A stretch of 64,000 bases of DNA from Oscillospiraceae bacterium (GCA_015063795.1 SVTL01000001.1:175614-239613); one strand, 5' to 3'; counted from the stretch's first letter, positions 44,650 through 52,673 are shown. Program-made: numbers and translations. The notes: generated from the sequence alone by a model not told the origin.

Positions 44650-45901
44650 ATATTGTATTGTTTTCTTGATCGGTGAGAAGAATGGCCGCCGTCTGATTCG
44701 GAGCGATCGCGCCCCTGACGGCCACGGGAAGAAAGGTTTCGGTGTGCCCGAACGTCAGCCCGTCCCTGGTCTGCTCCGCGAGCAGGGTGAACACCGTTTT
44801 GCTTTCGATGAAGCTCTCCACCTGCTCGCGCCGGATCGAATCCCGAAGCGAAGCCAGACGGTGGGAACGCTCAATTTTGATCTCCTCGGGGATCTGACCG
44901 GGCATGGTTGCCGCCTCGGTCCCCTTGCGGATGGAATAGGTGAAAATGTGAATGTTGGATGGACGCGTTTCTCTGACAAAGGACAGTGTTTGCTCAAAAT
45001 CCTCCTCGCTCTCGCCGGGGAAGCCCACGATCATGTCATAGGCATAGGCGGCGCTTGGGATCTTGTCCTTCAGATACGAAAGGTTGCGGAGGATCTGCCC
45101 GGTGTTGTACCGCCTCCGCATACGGGCCAGCGTTTTGTCGCAGCCGCTCTGCATGGAGAGGTGGAAGAAGGGCATCACCTTCGGAAAGGCGGCCAGACGG
45201 TCGGTGAAGGCAGGCTTAAGCAGCGAGGGCTCCAGCGAACCGCAGCGAATGCGTTTGATGCCGTCGATGGCGCTGATGCGGGAAAAGAGATCGAGCAGGT
45301 CGGTGTCCTTGCGGTCAACGCCGTAAGAGGCCGTTTCAATGCCGGTGAGAACGATCTCCTGCCTCTGCTGTGAGATCAGCTCCGCTTCCTTGACAATGGA
45401 GCAGGGATCGCGGGAGACCACCGGACCGCGGGCAAAGGGGATGATGCAGTAAGCGCACTTGTTTTCGCACCCGTCCTCGATCTTGATGTAGGCGCGGACG
45501 CGCTCGCTTTGAGGCAGGATCGGCGTTTCGCCGTCTGTCGGCGGAGGGACGATGCCGAAATGCTCGCAGATCCTGTCGGCGATTTTGTCCTTATCCTTTG
45601 TTCCGCTGAAGAAGGTGACGAAGGGAAACTTTTTCATCTCCTCGGGAAACATCTGGGAATAACAGCCGCAGACAAAGATGGGGGCTTTTTCGTTTTGCGC
45701 GTGGGCGCGGCGGATCATCTGACGGCACTTCCGATCGCTTTCGGCGGTGACCGTGCAGGTGTTCAGGATGTATACATCGCAGACACCCGAGAAGGGTGCA
45801 GGCACAAAGCCGCGGGATGTGAGCAGAGAGTGAATGCGGTCGCTCTCATATTGATTCACCCGACAGCCCAGGGTACAGATGCCGAAGGATAGCGCTGACA
45901 A
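44633..45901 (-). CDS. mtaB: tRNA t6A37 methylthiotransferase MtaB
   Basis: MtaB is a radical-SAM enzyme that adds a methylthio group to t6A37 of tRNAs. The 422-residue protein has the N-terminal MTTase domain (CTLGCRVNQYESD, NTCTVTAESDRKCRQ, VCGCYSQ), the radical-SAM cluster CENKCAYC and a C-terminal TRAM-like region. The start is best placed at the TTG at 45901, which follows AAAGGAG by seven bases; the in-frame ATG at 45925 would be only about 12 nt after the -10 end. First gene of an mtaB-purL-spoIID run. Confidence 0.93.
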   Translation of the reverse strand: MSALSFGICTLGCRVNQYESDRIHSLLTSRGFVPAPFSGVCDVYILNTCTVTAESDRKCRQMIRRAHAQNEKAPIFVCGCYSQMFPEEMKKFPFVTFFSGTKDKDKIADRICEHFGIVPPPTDGETPILPQSERVRAYIKIEDGCENKCAYCIIPFARGPVVSRDPCSIVKEAELISQQRQEIVLTGIETASYGVDRKDTDLLDLFSRISAIDGIKRIRCGSLEPSLLKPAFTDRLAAFPKVMPFFHLSMQSGCDKTLARMRRRYNTGQILRNLSYLKDKIPSAAYAYDMIVGFPGESEEDFEQTLSFVRETRPSNIHIFTYSIRKGTEAATMPGQIPEEIKIERSHRLASLRDSIRREQVESFIESKTVFTLLAEQTRDGLTFGHTETFLPVAVRGAIAPNQTAAILLTDQENNTIYGSVQ

Positions 45902-45931
45902 TGTTCCGCTCCTTTCGTCTTTCATATTTCT

Positions 45932-45960
45932 ATTGTAGCATTTTTTCACCCTTCTGTAAA
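45932..45960 (-). promoter_or_regulatory. Sigma-A promoter of mtaB-purL
   Basis: On the minus strand TTTACA (45960-45955) and TACAAT (45937-45932), 17-nt spacer. Confidence 0.75.
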
Positions 45961-46005
45961 TAGGAAAAGGCGAAAAAGTTTATTTTCCGCGCCTCTTTTT
46001 TGCTC

Positions 46006-46034
46006 TTGAAAAATCGGGCGGGAGATGGTATAAT
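46006..46034 (+). promoter_or_regulatory. Sigma-A promoter of the small membrane gene and rluA-type gene
   Basis: TTGAAA at 46006-46011 and TATAAT at 46029-46034, 17-nt spacer, 34 nt before the next ATG. It is divergent from the mtaB promoter. Confidence 0.8.
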
Positions 46035-46068
46035 GGTAAAGTGAAGACATACCGCATCGGAGGCTCTT

Positions 46069-46443
46069 ATGAAAAAACTGCTTGCTTTTTGCGAACGGTT
46101 TGAAAAGCCTGTTGGTATACTGCATGCTCTTATGTGCCTACTCAACATCGGTTCCGTTTTTTTCGGCATTATGTCAGTATCCGGCGGCGGAAATGAGATC
46201 TATCGCATTTTTCGTTCGCTCAGCCTTTCATGCGCGCCTCCCATGGTTTTTATGAGACTGTTTTATCTGCAGTATATTGTTTTCGGCTTGATTGCCGTCT
46301 TTTCTTTGGTAAACAATTATCGAAAGATCCAAAACAAGTCAATGAGAAGACGAACGATTGCTGTTGAATGTACTTTGTGGATTGTCGCGGCGATCGAACT
46401 ATTGTATTTGGAACAGTATTATGTAAACATCATTTGGTTCTGA
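46069..46443 (+). CDS. Small membrane protein of unknown function
   Basis: A 124-residue protein with three hydrophobic segments (about residues 16-36, 60-82 and 97-115) and a basic loop (RKIQNKSMRRR) between the last two. No family was recognised. GGAGG lies eight bases before the ATG and a good promoter lies upstream, so it is probably expressed. The pseudouridine synthase gene follows after 32 nt. Confidence 0.65.
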   Translation: MKKLLAFCERFEKPVGILHALMCLLNIGSVFFGIMSVSGGGNEIYRIFRSLSLSCAPPMVFMRLFYLQYIVFGLIAVFSLVNNYRKIQNKSMRRRTIAVECTLWIVAAIELLYLEQYYVNIIWF

Positions 46444-46475
46444 AGAAAAATCCGTCAAACAGAAAGAAGAACACT

Positions 46476-47435
46476 ATGCGAACACTGACGATTGAAAAAA
46501 ACGACGCGGGCCAGCGCGTGGATAAGTACCTGTCCAAGGCGCTTCCCAATCTGCCCATGTCGCTGATGTACAAATTCATCCGCACCAAAAAGATCAAGGT
46601 CAACCGCAAGCGGACCGATCCAAAGGTGATGCTGGAGCTCGGCGATACGGTGGAGCTTTTTATTGCCGAGGAATTTTTCGAAAAGAAAAAAAGAAGCCTT
46701 CCGTCTGTGGAAAAGCTTCCCCCCGATGTGGTGTATGAGGATGAAAACATCCTGCTTGTCAATAAGCCGTCCGGGCTTCTCTGCCATTCGGACGAGGCGG
46801 ACAGCGAGGAAACGCTGATCGACCGCGTGCTTTCCTATCTGGTCTTAAAGGGGGAGTATAACCCCGATGAGGAGGAAAGCTTTGCGCCCGCGCTCTGCAA
46901 CCGCATCGACCGCAACACGGCAGGCATCGTCATTGCCGCCAAAAACGCCGAGGCTTTGCGCGTGATGAACGAGAAGATCAAGGCGCATCAGATCGAAAAA
47001 AGCTACCTCTGCATCGTCCACGGCAAGATGGAGAGCCGATCGGGATGCTTCAAAAACTACCTGTTCAAGGATCAGAAGAACAACCGCGTCACCGTGTACG
47101 ACCGTTACACCAAGGGGGCGAAGGAGGCCGAGACGCACTACCGCGTGATCGATTTCAAAAACAATCTTTCGCTTTTAGAGGTGCGGCTGATTACGGGGCG
47201 TACCCACCAGATCCGCGCGCAGTTTTCCCATGCGGGGCATCCGCTTCTGGGCGACGGCAAGTACGGCGTCAACCGCGAGGATCGGAAAAAGGGATATTCC
47301 TCGCAAGCACTCTGCTCTTATAAGCTTCGCTTTGCCTTTGAGGGGGAAGCGACGGCTCTTGATTATCTGAGCGGAAAGGAAGTTGCCCTCGACCGCAGCA
47401 AGATCGACTTTCTCAAGGAGTTTGAGAGAGGCTGA
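46476..47435 (+). CDS. RluA-family ribosomal large-subunit pseudouridine synthase
   Basis: A 319-residue pseudouridine synthase with an N-terminal S4 RNA-binding domain (AGQRVDKYLSKALP and IKVNRKRTDPKVMLELGD) and the catalytic motif NRIDRNTAGIVIAAK, whose Asp is the nucleophile; the RTHQIRAQFSHAGHPLLGD motif follows. Members modify 23S rRNA (RluC/RluD type); the site cannot be fixed from sequence. The ATG at 46476 starts the S4 domain; the ribosome binding site is weak. It converges on the DUF4363 gene with only 6 nt between stops. Confidence 0.9.
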   Translation: MRTLTIEKNDAGQRVDKYLSKALPNLPMSLMYKFIRTKKIKVNRKRTDPKVMLELGDTVELFIAEEFFEKKKRSLPSVEKLPPDVVYEDENILLVNKPSGLLCHSDEADSEETLIDRVLSYLVLKGEYNPDEEESFAPALCNRIDRNTAGIVIAAKNAEALRVMNEKIKAHQIEKSYLCIVHGKMESRSGCFKNYLFKDQKNNRVTVYDRYTKGAKEAETHYRVIDFKNNLSLLEVRLITGRTHQIRAQFSHAGHPLLGDGKYGVNREDRKKGYSSQALCSYKLRFAFEGEATALDYLSGKEVALDRSKIDFLKEFERG

Positions 47436-47441
47436 CAAGCG

Positions 47442-47813
47442 TCAGATGATGTTGTGGATCGACAGCTTTTCGTCATCGCGCAGGGCGGACAGCGCATCGC
47501 GCAGGGCGTAAACGGCGGCCTTGTATTCGCCGCTGCCGCTTTCATCGGCAAAGGCTTTGATGCGCGCCAGATGCGAGTCGATACGCAGGATCTTGTGATA
47601 GGGGATGGAAACGGCAAAGCTCTTGCGGCTCTTTTGCCAGATGCTGTCGAGATCGGCCAACGCTGTCTTCTTTTGAGGGATGCCGCTTTCCTGCTCCAGC
47701 CGATCGGCATAGAACAGCATCTCCTCCGTCTTTCGGTTGATGAAATGGCTGTGGAACACCAGCAGCGCGACCACACCGCAAAGAAGAAGCGCCGAAATGA
47801 TTGTGTTTTTCAC
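47442..47813 (-). CDS. DUF4363 family protein
   Basis: A 123-residue protein with one N-terminal membrane segment (about residues 4-22, TIISALLLCGVVALLVF) and an outside helical domain, matching the DUF4363 pattern. It often sits next to DUF421 membrane proteins in spore-formers, as here, and its start overlaps the DUF421 stop (ATGA). Function unknown; a two-subunit membrane complex is inferred from gene pairing. Confidence 0.78.
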   Translation of the reverse strand: MKNTIISALLLCGVVALLVFHSHFINRKTEEMLFYADRLEQESGIPQKKTALADLDSIWQKSRKSFAVSIPYHKILRIDSHLARIKAFADESGSGEYKAAVYALRDALSALRDDEKLSIHNII

Positions 47814-48484
47814 TCCTTCACCTTCTTTACCAAATATTCCTTCCCGCTGTCGTCCGCGCTGAACAGGAAAAGGTCATCGGCTTTGCACTTGTGCTCGTTC
47901 AGCCGCTTCTCCAGCCAGCGAAGGTCCTTTCCGAAGTGGGCAAGGCTGTATTCGTTGATCTTGCCGTCCACGATCAGCGCATAGGCGATGCCGCTGTTTT
48001 CGCCGCTGATCTTCAGATCGCCGACGGTCACGTTTTGGTATTCCGCCTTGGGCTGGACCGAAAATTGCCCGTTCTGCTCTAAGATCAGGTAATCGACCTG
48101 ATCGATGTTGAACACGTTTTTCAGCCGTGCCTGCCCCATCAGCTCCTCCATGCTGATGCGAAGCTTTTTCAGCTCCTTTTGGTTGATCTTTCCGCGGCGG
48201 ATGATGATGCTGGGGCGCCCGTCGAAAACCGTTTTGAGGAAGGGGATCTTCACCACCACAAAGGAAACGATCACCTCGAGAGACAGCAGAATCAGGATCG
48301 GAATGACCGCATGCAGAAGCGGAATGTCGGGATCGGCGATGGGCGACGACGCCAGCTCCGACAGCAGCAGCGTGATCACCAGCTCCGATAACTGCAATTC
48401 GCCGATCTGCCGTTTGCCCATCATCCGCATCACCAGCACCAGCAGAAAATAGGTGATCAGCGTCCGTATGAAAAGCGTGATCAA
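47810..48484 (-). CDS. DUF421 (YetF/YcaP-type) membrane protein
   Basis: A 224-residue protein with about three N-terminal membrane segments (FIRTLITYFLLVLVMRMMG, the ELVITLLLSELAS region and an ILILLSLEVIVSF segment) and the soluble DUF421 domain (IIRRGKINQKELKKLRIS). The start is probably a TTG at 48484, eight bases after GGAGG; this gives the normal family N-terminus just before FIRTLITYF. Upstream in-frame ATGs would add a non-conserved 29-residue leader. Function unknown; forms an operon with DUF4363. Confidence 0.85.
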   Translation of the reverse strand: MITLFIRTLITYFLLVLVMRMMGKRQIGELQLSELVITLLLSELASSPIADPDIPLLHAVIPILILLSLEVIVSFVVVKIPFLKTVFDGRPSIIIRRGKINQKELKKLRISMEELMGQARLKNVFNIDQVDYLILEQNGQFSVQPKAEYQNVTVGDLKISGENSGIAYALIVDGKINEYSLAHFGKDLRWLEKRLNEHKCKADDLFLFSADDSGKEYLVKKVKE

Positions 48485-48564
48485 TTTCTTCACCTCCTCT
48501 TTTGTATTTTTGCAGACAAGCGTGGGAATCATACAAAAGGGAAAAGGCAATTTTCGAAAAAGTA

Positions 48565-48593
48565 TTGACAATTTGAGGAAACTGTGCTATGAT
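48565..48593 (+). promoter_or_regulatory. Sigma-A promoter of tRNA-Lys
   Basis: TTGACA at 48565-48570 and TATGAT at 48588-48593, 17-nt spacer. Confidence 0.85.
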
Positions 48594-48621
48594 AAACAAG
48601 CGGTTTTGAAAAATGCCGTTT

Positions 48622-48697
48622 GATCCATTAGCTCAGCCGGTAGAGCACATGACTTTTAATCATGGTGTCCGGAGTTCGATTCTCCGATGGATCACCA
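48622..48697 (+). tRNA. tRNA-Lys (anticodon TTT)
   Basis: A 76-nt cloverleaf: acceptor GATCCAT/ATGGATC, D arm GCTC...GAGC, anticodon stem CATGA/TCATG with loop CTTTTAA (anticodon TTT at 48655-48657), T arm CGGAG-TTCGATT-CTCCG and encoded CCA. Confidence 0.96.
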
Positions 48698-48737
48698 AAA
48701 ATCGACAGGCTTCGACAGAGGCTTGTCGATTTTTTTG
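48698..48737 (+). terminator. Intrinsic terminator of tRNA-Lys
   Basis: AAAAATCGACAGGCTTC and GAGGCTTGTCGATTTTTTT form a hairpin. Its core resembles the tRNA-Gly terminator (CGACA-G-TTCGACAGA-CTTGTCG). Confidence 0.88.
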
Positions 48738-48849
48738 CTTTCTTTTCATTCTTTACGAAAATGACGGGGCGGTTTTTTGGAGAAAAACGGTTGTGAAGAG
48801 AGGGACTGCGGAGCATTCTTCGGCGGAAGCTTTGAAAAGGCTGAGAAAG

Positions 48850-48886
48850 AAAAATACCGTCCGATTTTTCTTCAGACGGTATTTTT
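48850..48886. terminator. Bidirectional terminator
   Basis: AAAAATACCGTC pairs with GACGGTATTTTT, with A and T runs on both sides. It serves the minus-strand gene at 48929 and any plus-strand read-through from tRNA-Lys. The 48738-48849 stretch holds no supported gene. Confidence 0.75.
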
Positions 48887-48928
48887 GACGCAGAGCCATG
48901 CGGACTCCGTATGCGTTATGTTCTGTTT

Positions 48929-49258
48929 TTATAATGCAATGATACCGAAATGATTCAAAAGAAGCAAAACGGCCGCAAGCAGGAAGGCACCCACGATCAC
49001 AAACAGCCGATTCAGCAAAACCGCCTTGGTATCGGTCGTTCTCGCTTCATCCAGCCAGTAGCGGTTGAAGCCCACCCGTTTCACAACGCCCATGCTGAGC
49101 ATCTTATGCATTTTGTCCCGCCAAAAGAGGGGCCGCTTTTCGGGGAAAAGAGCTTTGATGGTGACAGCGTTTTCCTTTGAAAGTGCATTCAAAGCCTTGA
49201 ATCGTACATAGTATTCGCCGAATGCGCTGTCCATCATGTTTTTGTAAACGTCTGACAT
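48929..49258 (-). CDS. Small C-terminally anchored protein of unknown function
   Basis: A 109-residue protein: a soluble N-terminal 80 residues with a pattern that could be a small winged helix (ENAVTIKALFP ... MGVVKRVGFNRYWL) and a single C-terminal membrane segment (LFVIVGAFLLAAVLLLL). No family was recognised. GGAG lies about 11 nt before the ATG. A bidirectional terminator follows. Confidence 0.55.
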   Translation of the reverse strand: MSDVYKNMMDSAFGEYYVRFKALNALSKENAVTIKALFPEKRPLFWRDKMHKMLSMGVVKRVGFNRYWLDEARTTDTKAVLLNRLFVIVGAFLLAAVLLLLNHFGIIAL

Positions 49259-49698
49259 ACTCTGTGTTCTCCTATGTGAAATGTGCGTACAAAAGAGGTC
49301 ATAGCCGCAAAACAGCGGTATTCTCTCTCCGTGCCGTCATCAGTATAGCATACACACATGGGAGAGTCAACAATGAAATGGTTGAGTCGATTCTCCAAAT
49401 CAGAGAATGTTCTGCTTTTCATCACAATTTCCTTAGAATGACCATGTCTTTGCGAGGATGCTTTATGAACATATGAAGCATCCTTTTGCTGCAGTCAAAA
49501 CAGTTTCACTTTTGAGGTGTATATCTGTGGCTTTGGGATATGCTTTTTTGTTATATGACCGTTTTAACTCCGCGATCTTTACACCGAAGCGCAGGGAAGA
49601 GATCCGAGGCTATGCCGTTCAAAGCGGAAAAGCAGAAAACGGCAGCTATGCACGGAGCATTGCGGAAAGATACGGGCTTGTATCCGAGGCGTGACCGC
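49259..49698. other. Region without a confident gene
   Basis: About 440 bp between two genes. A short plus-strand frame at 49473-49694 (73 codons, starting MKHPFAAVKTV) has one hydrophobic stretch and a protein-like tail (GSYARSIAERYGLVSEA) but no clear ribosome binding site or known relative. It could be a gene remnant. Confidence 0.3.
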
Positions 49699-49742
49699 TT
49701 TTGCAAATCAGGTTGCTGTATTTTGCAAATGAGGTTGTTGTG
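49699..49742 (+). repeat. Tandem 22-bp direct repeat upstream of rhaD, operator candidate
   Basis: Two adjacent 22-bp copies beginning TTTTGCAAATCAGG (49699) and TTTTGCAAATGAGG (49721) agree at 19 of 22 positions. The second runs into the -35 region, as expected for an activator site of the AraC type. Confidence 0.6.
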
Positions 49743-49767
49743 TTTTCTCTGCCGGATGGTGTATAAT
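49738..49767 (+). promoter_or_regulatory. Probable promoter of rhaD
   Basis: A good -10 (TATAAT, 49762-49767) with a poor -35 (TTGTGT, 49738-49743, 18-nt spacer) suggests dependence on an activator. Confidence 0.6.
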
Positions 49768-49813
49768 GAAATGAAAAGAATAAAGCTTTCAGAAACGAGG
49801 TTTACCGTACAAG

Positions 49814-50629
49814 ATGAAAAACATACTGAATGCTCCCTTTGTGGAGGAGATGAAAAAGGTCACCGCAAACATGTACCGTCTCGGCTGGGACGAGAGAAAC
49901 GGCGGCAACATCAGTTATTTGCTTGACACCGAGGAGGTTGCGGAATATCTGGATCTGAGTAAGGTCATCCGCACCATTGAAACCGGCTTCCGAGCCGAGA
50001 GTCTGATCGGCAGGATCTTCATCGTGACCGGCTCAGGAAAATATTTCAAGAATGTGGAGGATGATCCTGAAGCAAATCTCGGCATCATCCGCATTGCGGA
50101 GGACGGAACGACCGCAGAGCTTCTCTGGGGCTATAACAAGGGCGGAAGGCCGACCTCTGAGCTGCCGGCACACTTGATGAGCCATATGGCGCGCCTTTCG
50201 GTCGATCCGATGAACCGCATTGTCATGCACACACACCCTACATACACGCTTGCGATGAATTATGTTCATGAGCTTGATGAAAAAGCCTTCACGCACAGCC
50301 TTTGGGGGATGTGTACCGAGTGCATCGTTGTGTTCCCCGACGGTGTCGGCGTGCTTCCCTGGATGCTTTGCGGAACCAATGAGATCGGTTTGGCAACGGC
50401 CGAAAAGATGAAGGAATTCCGTGTGGTTGTTTGGGGCATGCACGGTATTTACGGCGTGGGAAAGGATATGGATGAAACCTTCGGCCTGATCGAAACGGTG
50501 GAAAAGGCGGCACAGATCTATATGCTGACGGCACATCTTCCCCGTGTGAACACCATCAAGGATGAAGAGATGGTGAAGCTGGCGGAGTTCTTTGGCGTCA
50601 ATTACAGAAAGGATTTTTTGAATCTTTAA
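49814..50629 (+). CDS. rhaD: Rhamnulose-1-phosphate aldolase
   Basis: RhaD splits L-rhamnulose-1-phosphate to dihydroxyacetone phosphate and lactaldehyde. The 271-residue class II aldolase has GWDERNGGNIS near the N-terminus, phosphate-binding GSGKYF, the zinc ligands in MHTHPTYTLAMNY, and a late zinc His in WGMHGIYGVGK. The length matches E. coli RhaD. No isomerase, kinase or transporter gene lies beside it, so the rest of the rhamnose pathway must be elsewhere. A tandem operator-like repeat lies upstream. Confidence 0.93.
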   Translation: MKNILNAPFVEEMKKVTANMYRLGWDERNGGNISYLLDTEEVAEYLDLSKVIRTIETGFRAESLIGRIFIVTGSGKYFKNVEDDPEANLGIIRIAEDGTTAELLWGYNKGGRPTSELPAHLMSHMARLSVDPMNRIVMHTHPTYTLAMNYVHELDEKAFTHSLWGMCTECIVVFPDGVGVLPWMLCGTNEIGLATAEKMKEFRVVVWGMHGIYGVGKDMDETFGLIETVEKAAQIYMLTAHLPRVNTIKDEEMVKLAEFFGVNYRKDFLNL

Positions 50630-50693
50630 TGTCAATCCGAAAAGAGAACACGGCTCCAAACATGAAACCTTTATGAAGAAAGCCATGATCCTC

Positions 50694-50722
50694 TTGCCTT
50701 TCGGCTGTTTTCGCGGTATACT
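50694..50722 (+). promoter_or_regulatory. Probable promoter of the lipoprotein gene
   Basis: TTGCCT at 50694-50699 and TATACT at 50717-50722, 17-nt spacer. Confidence 0.65.
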
Positions 50723-50746
50723 GAAAACGGAAAGGAAAGGTGTTGG

Positions 50747-51172
50747 ATGATGAAAAAGAAAGTTGTTGTTCTGTTGATTCTGTCGCTTGTGCTGCTGCAT
50801 TCGCTTTTGCTTTCCTCCTGCGGCGGCAAGGTACCGCTGACGCTTTCGGTGAGCATCGTCGGCGAGTGCGAGCAATATTCGGTCAGCGAGATCCATTCGG
50901 CCGCCATGGCGGTGAAATCCCATTTCCGCAAGCATTTTAACGGCTGTGAGATGCTGTCTCTGAGTTATCATGAGGAGAAGTCTCTTGAAGACCAGACCGA
51001 ATGGGCGGAGCGCTATGGGGTAAAGGAAGCCATCGTGCTCTATTCGGATTTCCGCGTGGATTCCTCGGGCGGCGACGGCTCGCTCAACCCGGACAGCACC
51101 TACCGCAACTGGTCATGGGTGCTTGTGAAGAGCTTCGGCGGCTGGACGCTGAAGGATTGGGGCTACGCATAA
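50747..51172 (+). CDS. Small lipoprotein of unknown function
   Basis: A 141-residue protein with a lipoprotein signal peptide (hydrophobic VVVLLILSLVLLHSLLL, lipobox LLSSC with Cys25). The mature part has no motif that was recognised; it is compact and ends in FGGWTLKDWGYA, a pattern seen in several small exported proteins of Clostridia. AAAGG precedes the ATG; a second ATG three bases on is possible. It converges on the SLH-domain gene. Confidence 0.7.
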   Translation: MMKKKVVVLLILSLVLLHSLLLSSCGGKVPLTLSVSIVGECEQYSVSEIHSAAMAVKSHFRKHFNGCEMLSLSYHEEKSLEDQTEWAERYGVKEAIVLYSDFRVDSSGGDGSLNPDSTYRNWSWVLVKSFGGWTLKDWGYA

Positions 51173-51186
51173 AAGATATTTTTATA

Positions 51187-51226
51187 AAAAAACGGGACCG
51201 TTTTCCGAAAGCGGTCCCTTTTTCAT
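51187..51226. terminator. Bidirectional terminator between lipoprotein and SLH genes
   Basis: GGGACCG pairs with CGGTCCC; A-rich on the left and T-rich on the right, so it can stop transcription from both converging genes. Confidence 0.8.
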
Positions 51227-51239
51227 TTCTTTTGGAGAG

Positions 51240-51331
51240 AAAACGTTTGCTTGATTGTGATAAAAACGTTTGCTTGATCGCGATAAAAATGTTTAATCGA
51301 TCGCAGAAAAGACCGTTTTTATCGATCGCGC
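51240..51331. repeat. Degenerate 23-bp tandem repeat, four copies
   Basis: CGTTT-type cores occur at 51244, 51267, 51290 and 51313, exactly 23 bp apart. The first two copies read CGTTTGCTTGAT; the last two drift toward TTATCGATCGCG and overlap the stop of the SLH gene. Confidence 0.65.
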
Positions 51332-52590
51332 AGCAGCACCTTTTCAAGCAGAGAGGCGCACTGGGCTCGTGTCATGTGTTCCGACGGAGCCAGACAGCCG
51401 CTCCCCATCCCGTTCATCAGCCCATTGGAAGACAGGGCATTGACGGCGGCCGATGCCCATGCGGGAACAGCGGAGGAGTCGGCAAACACGGGCGCGGCGG
51501 CGGGGACGGGCAGAGAAAGCATGTTGTTGAGAATCACCGCAGCTTCGGCTCGCGTGATCGCGCGGTCGGGCGCAAAAACGATCTGCCCGTTCTCCTCGAT
51601 GCCTCTCACAAAGCCGGCCTCGGTTGCGGTGGCTACATACGAGCGTGCGGAGAGCGGAATGCGATCGTTGTCATCATAGCCGGTGTCGAGACAGGTGGCT
51701 GCCGATGTCATGCCGCAGGCCTTCATGGCCATGACCAGAAACTCACAGCGGCTGACCTGTCCGGCGGGGAGAAACAGCGATTCGCCGTCCTCGGAAGAGC
51801 AGGACATGATGTCCTCGGCAACTAGACGGATGGCGGCGTTGTGCGCCCAGTGGCCGTCCATGTCGGCGAAGGTGGTCTGCGATTCATTCTCCTCGATCTT
51901 GATGCGGACACGGTCGGTCTCTGTGGTGTTGCCGAAGCGGTCGGTGACCATGTAGGTGAACGAGTCGCTGCCGGTGCGTCCGGCGTTGGGCGTGTAGCGG
52001 TAGGTGCCGGTGGAGGCGTCGGTAAGCTCGAGAATGCCGTATTTGGGATAGGCGCAGACCGAATAGGAGAGCGCATCGTTTTCGGGGTCGGATGCCCTCA
52101 GCGAGCCGTAAAGCGCGATGTTTTCAAAGGTGGAAACCCGTTCGTTGGAAGAAAGCAGGACGGGGGCAGCGTTGGGCTTTTCCAGCACGCAGAGCTTGCA
52201 GGTGAGCGTGTGCCCGTAGCCGACATTGGTGAGCGCAAAGTCGAAGGTGGTCTCAAGCGCATCGTCGGACGCTGGCTCAAAGACCAGCTCGGCCAGTTCT
52301 TTGGCGGAGAGAACATCGCCCTGCGAAACCGGCTTGCCGTCCTGTCTGAGAATGCCGTCAAAGATCGAGGGGAGCGACAGAATCTTGATGCCCTTGATCT
52401 TACTCAGGGACATCCCCTTTTCAAAATCCTCGGCGGAGAAGCGGATCGAATGTCCGACCGTACCGGCCTTGACTACCTCCACATCGGAGGAGATGACCTG
52501 TATGCCGGGCGAGAGGGGAGCGGCCGATGCCGAAAAAGCCAAAAGCAGAGAGAGTGAAAGCATCAGCAGGGAATAAACCGTTTTTTTCAT
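51319..52590 (-). CDS. Secreted protein with cadherin/Ig-like domain and SLH domains
   Basis: A 423-residue exported protein. Signal peptide at about 1-23 (SLLMLSLSLLLAFSASA); middle region with a repeat of the cadherin/VCBS-like type (ASDPENDALSYSV and GSDSFTYMVTDRFGN at about 165-225); then about three SLH motifs from residue 240 (FADMDGHWAHNAAIRLVAEDI; ITRAEAAVILNNML; MTRAQCASLLEKVL). SLH domains bind pyruvylated wall polymers, so it is likely held on the cell wall. AAAGGAAAAGG precedes the ATG. Confidence 0.85.
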   Translation of the reverse strand: MKKTVYSLLMLSLSLLLAFSASAAPLSPGIQVISSDVEVVKAGTVGHSIRFSAEDFEKGMSLSKIKGIKILSLPSIFDGILRQDGKPVSQGDVLSAKELAELVFEPASDDALETTFDFALTNVGYGHTLTCKLCVLEKPNAAPVLLSSNERVSTFENIALYGSLRASDPENDALSYSVCAYPKYGILELTDASTGTYRYTPNAGRTGSDSFTYMVTDRFGNTTETDRVRIKIEENESQTTFADMDGHWAHNAAIRLVAEDIMSCSSEDGESLFLPAGQVSRCEFLVMAMKACGMTSAATCLDTGYDDNDRIPLSARSYVATATEAGFVRGIEENGQIVFAPDRAITRAEAAVILNNMLSLPVPAAAPVFADSSAVPAWASAAVNALSSNGLMNGMGSGCLAPSEHMTRAQCASLLEKVLLRDR

Positions 52591-52601
52591 CGTTACCTTT
52601 T

Positions 52602-52673
52602 CCTTTCCTATGTTTCATGAAATTGGTGCTCTATCATTTTCTGCATTCCTGCCGTATTTATACATAGGAAAGG
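52602..52673. other. 12-bp perfect inverted repeat upstream of the SLH gene
   Basis: CCTTTCCTATGT at 52602-52613 and ACATAGGAAAGG at 52662-52673 are separated by 48 nt. One arm contains the minus-strand ribosome binding site of the SLH gene (GGAAAGG), so the leader could hide it by pairing. Confidence 0.55.
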
